A stretch of DNA of 23,838 nucleotides from CAZHOV01 sp964534315 (GTDB lineage: Bacteria; Bacteroidota; Bacteroidia; Chitinophagales; Saprospiraceae): contig CAZHOV010000084.1 of assembly GCA_964534315.1 (NCBI GenBank), positions 1 to 23,838 of the forward strand, given 5' to 3'. A program made the translations under genes and the position numbers. Under the pieces are notes generated by a model. The model did no database searches and was not told the DNA's origin. It was given only the letters and a program-made list of their open reading frames with translations. Shown here piece by piece: positions 21,901 through 23,838 of this stretch. Positions within the stretch are counted from its first letter, which is position 1. Every line of letters starts with the position of its first letter.

Positions 21901-22682
21901 ACTATAGCAATGGGACCATTATTCTACCAGGTAATTTACCGGATATGGAAACGGTTCAATATACTGCAAATCCGGCAGGCATACCCGAACTACTAGTTTG
22001 TGGTGAGTTCTTTATCCCCAGGTTTGTTGATATCGACGGGGATGACCAGGCAGAATTATATATTGATAATGGTTGCAGTATGAATTTCTTTGAGAATTGT
22101 GGAGATGGCGATATCTGTTGCCAGCCTGATCCAATGGTATGGGAAGGCTGGGTTGAAGATGGTTTCATTTATGACCCCGATGGAAATGTTGACTCGTTTT
22201 GCCTGACTCCCAGAGCACTGTTTACAGATTGCGATCAGATCACCTGGATAATAGACGGTTATCCCACAAAAACAAGCATAGGCTCTGAAACTGTTTGTTG
22301 GGACGATCTACCACCAATTAGTTCAAATGATCCTCCATTTGTGGTCACTATGGAAGTGAGTCGATCTGATGATTCCGGAATGACATGCCTGAGCAGGACG
22401 TTAGTTCAAAACAACGATCTGCCGGATGAAGCTAAAGGTTACACCCTCTACCCCAACCCTGCTGATCAACTATTGTATATCCAATTTGATCAGCCAATTG
22501 CGGAACCTCAGGATCTTCAGATTATTGACATGTGGGGAAGGGTCGTCTTACAACGAAAACTGGAACCCGGAGCTGATTTAATAGAGATCCATACAAGCAA
22601 ACTTGCTCCGGCGGTCTATATACTTGAATTACAGAATGCAGGCGGCAATGCTGCCCGACGAAGTTTTGTCATACAACGATAA
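6968..22682 (+). CDS. Giant T9SS-exported multidomain surface protein (PPC/HYR/PKD/RCC1/FG-GAP), interrupted by an assembly gap
   Basis: The start is ATG 6968, followed by a signal peptide MKKLAFLLICSFLYLNVHSQ; an upstream in-frame GTG at 6914 only adds a non-signal tail. The open frame runs to the Ns at 21258-21267 and resumes in another frame. Merging the 6-nt overlap of the flanks restores one frame: 4,763 + 469 = 5,232 residues. Domain order (approximate residues): three PPC-like domains (131-528), beta-propeller (629-1038), PKD (1041-1121), six HYR domains (1122-1975), one of them split by an RCC1 propeller (1409-1759), second propeller (1978-2395), PKD, five HYR (2478-2896), Gal-binding-like (2898-3115), SdrD B-like (3116-3223), PKD, third propeller (3328-3803), four Cys-rich Ig-like domains, two FG-GAP propellers, Ig-like, T9SS type A sorting domain (last 85). 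It is Cys-rich throughout, suggesting disulfides after export. A surface adhesin or matrix role is inferred from architecture; the ligand is unknown. Confidence 0.9.
7360..8550 (+). other. Domain region: three PPC-like (pre-peptidase C-terminal type) domains
   Basis: Three successive units of about 130 residues, each opening with a Cys-containing segment (DDCLDPAPISCD; SPCDQPEQLLCG; DLNCGNATELECG). Each continues with a G-x-D/E-x-[VL]-[FY]-x-[IL] strand (GQDKVFELTI; GPDKLFEINK; GNEMVYFIDL) and closes with a Y-x-[IVL]-V-[VA]-[DE] strand (TYLIVADWN; NYTLVVDGA; HYIVVEAWD). This pattern is typical of the bacterial PPC jelly-roll domain found in secreted proteins. Confidence 0.65.
8852..12890 (+). 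repeat. Mega-module copy 1: propeller + PKD + six HYR, carrying an RCC1 insertion
   Basis: Order: beta-propeller (8852-10080), PKD (10088-10330) and HYR domains beginning near 10331, 10591, 10840, 11090 (split), 12384 and 12640. HYR units show the family pattern CP...DPG-C...DNC...G-x-T-x-[VI]-x-[WF/C]...D-x-x-GN-x-x-[ST]-C and are joined by D-x-E-x-P linkers. The propeller parallels that of copy 2 (DNQSVIAKIDDSG vs DNQSVIAKFDNNG; NFPYYVSGFQ vs QFPYYISGQE). It is an ancestral intragenic duplication, clear in protein and diverged in DNA. Confidence 0.75.
11192..12242 (+). other. Seven-repeat RCC1 propeller inserted within a HYR domain
   Basis: Seven repeats of about 50 residues carry the RCC1 signature [LIVM]-W-x-[WS]-G-x-N-x-x-G-x-LG-[LID]-G (WAWGENTYGKLGDG, WGWGSNSNGNLGLG, WSSGRNTYGQLGLG, WSWGNNNYGELGLG, WAWGFNDAGQLGIG, WAWGWNFFGQLGLG, NSWGNNGVGQLGIG). 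Seven is a complete propeller. It is flanked by the two halves of one HYR-like domain: ...CEAELPDFRDSISTCFVEE before and PAPGTLVDLGCHPVTL... after. The homologous HYR in copy 2 (15166-15425) is continuous. Confidence 0.85.
12901..15655 (+). repeat. Mega-module copy 2: propeller + PKD + five HYR
   Basis: Order: propeller (12901-14150), PKD (14153-14395) and HYR units beginning near 14400, 14656, 14916, 15166 and 15430. It matches copy 1 domain by domain; the fourth HYR (SCFGRIPNLEDSI...GTQVGLGCHTVEI) corresponds to the RCC1-interrupted HYR of copy 1 (ECEAELPDFRDSI...GTLVDLGCHPVTL). Confidence 0.75.
15660..16635 (+). other. Gal-binding-like domain followed by SdrD B-like (Cna-B type) domain
   Basis: 15660-16310 encodes a Trp/Gly-rich beta domain (STGWDPNTG...DPLWRL...DQGWIS...DDYANIYLWD...MWNTDG) that resembles a jelly-roll carbohydrate-binding-like fold; the exact family is not recognised. 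16315-16635 encodes an SdrD B-like domain: RIAGVKYLDKDCDGMRDD, AGWQIQLCDVNGNIV, TGVDGRYFFTDVQPGNYIVKE. Such domains are rigid, often Ca2+-binding stalk units. Confidence 0.6.
16950..18375 (+). other. Third beta-propeller region, preceded by a PKD-like domain
   Basis: A PKD-like domain (16640-16945; INWGDGNQNG...THTYTGSGDYSICVT) precedes a series of blade-like repeats with the pattern D-x-x-G-[ND]-[LIV]-[FYIV]-[VI]-x-G-x-[FLV] (DQNGDLFVIGNF, APNGDIVIGGRL, DPVGGIFVSGQF, DLDGMGNLIITGHV, THDGNIYIAGAT). This is an SBBP-like propeller, less similar to the first two propellers than they are to each other. Confidence 0.6.
18376..19915 (+). repeat. Twice-repeated pair of Cys-rich Ig-like domains (A-B-A-B)
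   Basis: A units (18376-18785 and 19166-19560) share a CC start, a second CC before [FL]D[IL]xND, a central [FV]CIE/VCVE-xxxGxIPxGT segment and a closing ACxxxxxxxC. B units (18790-19165 and 19561-19915) share CLxxSxxxIEC, [LI]TF[TN]V-[TE]N and a central Pro-rich loop with SPTPLP or PNPIPLP. I do not recognise the families; the folds are probably Ig-like. Confidence 0.55.
20325..22110 (+). repeat. Two tandem FG-GAP/VCBS-type propellers with Ca2+-binding-type Asp loops
   Basis: Copy 1 (20325-21205) carries DADNDGDFD, DYNQDGFED, DVSNDGLPD, DGDCDGDQD and DIDNDGQAE. Copy 2 (21206-22110, spanning the N gap) carries DVDNDGDYD, DYNGDGYQD, DLNNDTWPD, DADCDGDND and DIDGDDQAE. Aspartate-rich loops of this type bind Ca2+ in integrin-like FG-GAP propellers. 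The two copies align over their whole length. Confidence 0.82.
21258..21267. other. Run of ten Ns: scaffold gap, probably an artefact
   Basis: Ten Ns split the giant gene at the start of the second FG-GAP copy. The left flank ends ATGGCT (21252-21257) and the right flank starts ATGGCT (21268-21273). Collapsing this overlap gives ...PADGFNFYKEEDFID in frame, matching the corresponding segment of the first copy (TDGGFSFGGDFID). Confidence 0.85.
22425..22679 (+). other. T9SS type A C-terminal sorting domain
   Basis: The last 85 residues show the type A CTD pattern: YTLYPNPADQLLYIQF, then LQIIDMWGRVVLQRKL, DLIEIHTSKLAPAVYILEL and a basic, hydrophobic end RRSFVIQR. This signal sends the protein through the type IX system for cell-surface attachment or release. 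Confidence 0.92.
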
Positions 22683-22753
22683 TTATTAATAAGTATGAGG
22701 TAGCCCTGTATAACCCTATATTGTAAATAAATAGTTGCCAAAATACTATTCTT

Positions 22754-22790
22754 TGGGAGGAGTTCTTTTTATTAAAATGAGCTCCTCCCA
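22754..22790 (+). terminator. Hairpin downstream of the giant gene, likely terminator
   Basis: TGGGAGGAG (22754-22762) pairs with CTCCTCCCA (22782-22790), a perfect 9-bp stem extendable inward by three pairs including one G-U. It lies 72 bp past the stop codon. No clear U-run follows on the plus strand (CAATAAAATA), so it may be a weak terminator or an mRNA 3'-end stabiliser. Confidence 0.5.
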
Positions 22791-22852
22791 CAATAAAATA
22801 CTCCCCTTCGAATGTTCAAAAGAAAATTTGGACAACCCTTTTTTTATCCAAA

Positions 22853-22883
22853 CCGTTACCTTTTGCCACTTTACGAAATAAAT
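22853..22883 (+). promoter_or_regulatory. Second copy of the CCGTTACCTTTT element
   Basis: CCGTTACCTTTTGCCACTT followed by TACGAAATAAAT, near-identical to 6814-6843 upstream of the giant gene. It starts 57 nt before the ATG at 22910. Recurrence before two exported-protein genes supports a real regulatory element; its nature is unproven. Confidence 0.45.
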
Positions 22884-22909
22884 AGGCAAACGTTTACATC
22901 CAAAAAAAC

Positions 22910-23626
22910 ATGAAAACGATGAGAATTCTTTTGATCCTTCTATTCGTTCTGTATGGTCACCTGCTATGGAGCCAGTCCTTAAATCAAAGCGAAACCTCCT
23001 GGAAATTAGATTCCCAGATTCTGGCTATAGAGCATGCTCCAGTCAGATTAGAAAAAATCCAGCAACTGGACGTACAAGAACAAATGGAGCAATCTGAACT
23101 TCAGGCATTTTATCAACGGAGAGTGTGGTATCATAATCACCTGGGCAATCAGCTAATGAACACTCCCGGTGTTGGGGAGCCCAATCTGGAATACATTTAT
23201 ACCTCTGTTGCCATGCCTGGCTTAGAACTGTTTAATTTAGAGCTGAACACCATTAATGGAGTTCCCTTTTTCAACAATACATACCACTTTAACTCCGCTG
23301 TAAACGCTTTAGTCCGGTATGTGGTAGATACGGATCAGCTAAAGCCATTTGTAGGAATTGGAATAAATCTATTCGAAGTTGATCTGGCCCCTACCGAAGA
23401 GAGATCTGTTCGGGCGATCATACGGGAAAATTCAGCCCAAAAGCCAATGATCCAACAAAAAGGAATCATTGAAATCGGGATTCAACGAACAGGCTCTTCC
23501 GGGAAAAAGGGTGTTGACGAATGGCATTTTAGCATTCGGTACAGCTCATTCAATCCTGAATACCGAATCTACAACGTGTATGATGATCGATCAACTATCC
23601 AGGCTACTTTAAGCCTGCTTTATTAA
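22910..23626 (+). CDS. Small exported protein, probable outer-membrane beta-barrel, function unknown
   Basis: 238 residues. A strong signal peptide (MKTMRILLILLFVLYGHLLWSQ, cleavage near residue 22) indicates export. The N-terminal third is polar and partly helical (EHAPVRLEKIQQLDVQEQMEQSEL). The rest has alternating hydrophobic patterns typical of beta-strands (PFVGIGINLFEV; QKGIIEIGIQR; EWHFSIRYSSF; TIQATLSLLY) and ends in an aromatic residue, as outer-membrane barrels do for Bam-dependent insertion. No T9SS sorting domain is seen, and I do not recognise the family. It follows the giant gene after a hairpin and carries its own copy of the giant gene's upstream element, so the two may be co-regulated without being co-transcribed. 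Confidence 0.65.
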   Translation: MKTMRILLILLFVLYGHLLWSQSLNQSETSWKLDSQILAIEHAPVRLEKIQQLDVQEQMEQSELQAFYQRRVWYHNHLGNQLMNTPGVGEPNLEYIYTSVAMPGLELFNLELNTINGVPFFNNTYHFNSAVNALVRYVVDTDQLKPFVGIGINLFEVDLAPTEERSVRAIIRENSAQKPMIQQKGIIEIGIQRTGSSGKKGVDEWHFSIRYSSFNPEYRIYNVYDDRSTIQATLSLLY

Positions 23627-23662
23627 AAGCGGATATTCAAAGAGCTTAAGATATCCCGTAAA

Positions 23663-23838
23663 GTTCAATTCCTAGCGGAGAAGAAGCCATTGTTTTCCAA
23701 GTAAGCGCAGATCAAGAAAATCTATCTATTGCACAAGTTCAATTCCTAGCAGAGAAGGTGTCCTCGTTTTTCAAGTAAGCGCGTAGCTTGATTATATATC
23801 TATTGCACAAGTTCAATTCCTAGCAGAGAAGGTGTCCT
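23663..23838. repeat. 74-bp-period tandem direct repeat, at least 2.4 units, continuing past the window
   Basis: Units begin with GTTCAATTCCTAGC at 23663, 23737 and 23811, exactly 74 bp apart. Units 1 and 2 match at 59 of 74 positions by direct comparison; the visible 28 nt of unit 3 are identical to unit 2. Conservation is high at the junction (TATCTATTGCACAA plus GTTCAATTCCTAGC) and in a second block (CAAGTAAGCGC), with two variable patches between. The period is not a multiple of three, so the array is non-coding. Nothing recognisable lies in 23627-23662. Confidence 0.85.

Noticed and set aside
23663..23838. CRISPR array (period 74 suits a 36-nt repeat plus 38-nt spacer, and GTTCAATTCC recalls type III/I-B repeats)
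   Set aside because: The would-be spacers share both ends (AAGTAAGCGC and TATCTATTGCACAA), leaving only about 16 variable nt, and no cas genes are in view. A tandem repeat explains the data better.
23663..23838. Tandem tRNA-like genes (74-nt unit, GTTCAATTC resembling a T-loop)
   Set aside because: No acceptor, D or anticodon stems pair around the putative T-loop; the length match appears coincidental.

Overview
The window reads as a Bacteroidota chromosome, most likely from the Saprospiria (Lewinella/Haliscomenobacter-like). The evidence is: TAnnTTTG-type -7 promoter elements, a lack of Shine-Dalgarno sequences, a type IX secretion (T9SS) type A sorting domain, HYR/PKD/RCC1/FG-GAP multidomain surface architecture, and the core order xer recombinase - hpf - tRNA-Thr, which in this phylum usually leads into the tuf/secE/nusG/ribosomal-protein region. 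The genus call is inference.

Layout. (i) 1-1670, all minus strand, core genes: a truncated tRNA-Thr(TGT) with its own promoter, a perfect 46-bp palindromic terminator, a short ribosome hibernation factor, and a XerC/D-type tyrosine recombinase. (ii) 1729-6758, minus strand, a four-gene protease/regulator cluster transcribed in the order metacaspase-like protease, ECF sigma factor, single-pass anti-sigma-like TPR protein, exported M48-type zinc protease with a helical/TPR-like C-terminal part. The last three genes are separated by only 3 and 6 bp; the metacaspase lies 62 bp upstream. (iii) 6759-6967, a divergent regulatory region. (iv) 6968-22682, plus strand, one giant gene of about 15.7 kb encoding a T9SS-exported surface protein. 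It is broken on paper by a run of ten Ns at 21258-21267, but the flanks share a 6-nt overlap; merging them gives one open frame of 5,232 codons. (v) 22910-23626, a small exported, probably outer-membrane beta-barrel protein of unknown function. (vi) 23663 to the window end, a 74-bp-period tandem repeat running off the edge.

How the parts may work together. The sigma and anti-sigma-like pair sits next to two proteases that both carry N-terminal export signals, which suggests an envelope-sensing, protease-coupled regulatory module; this is inferred from gene order. The giant protein is a modular assembly: three PPC-like domains; a propeller-PKD-HYR module present twice; a seven-bladed RCC1 propeller inserted inside one HYR domain of the first copy only; a Gal-binding-like domain; an SdrD B-like domain; a third propeller; a twice-repeated pair of unrecognised Cys-rich domains; two FG-GAP propellers with Ca2+-binding-type Asp loops; and a C-terminal T9SS signal. 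The giant gene and the small exported gene share a roughly 30-bp upstream element, suggesting common control.
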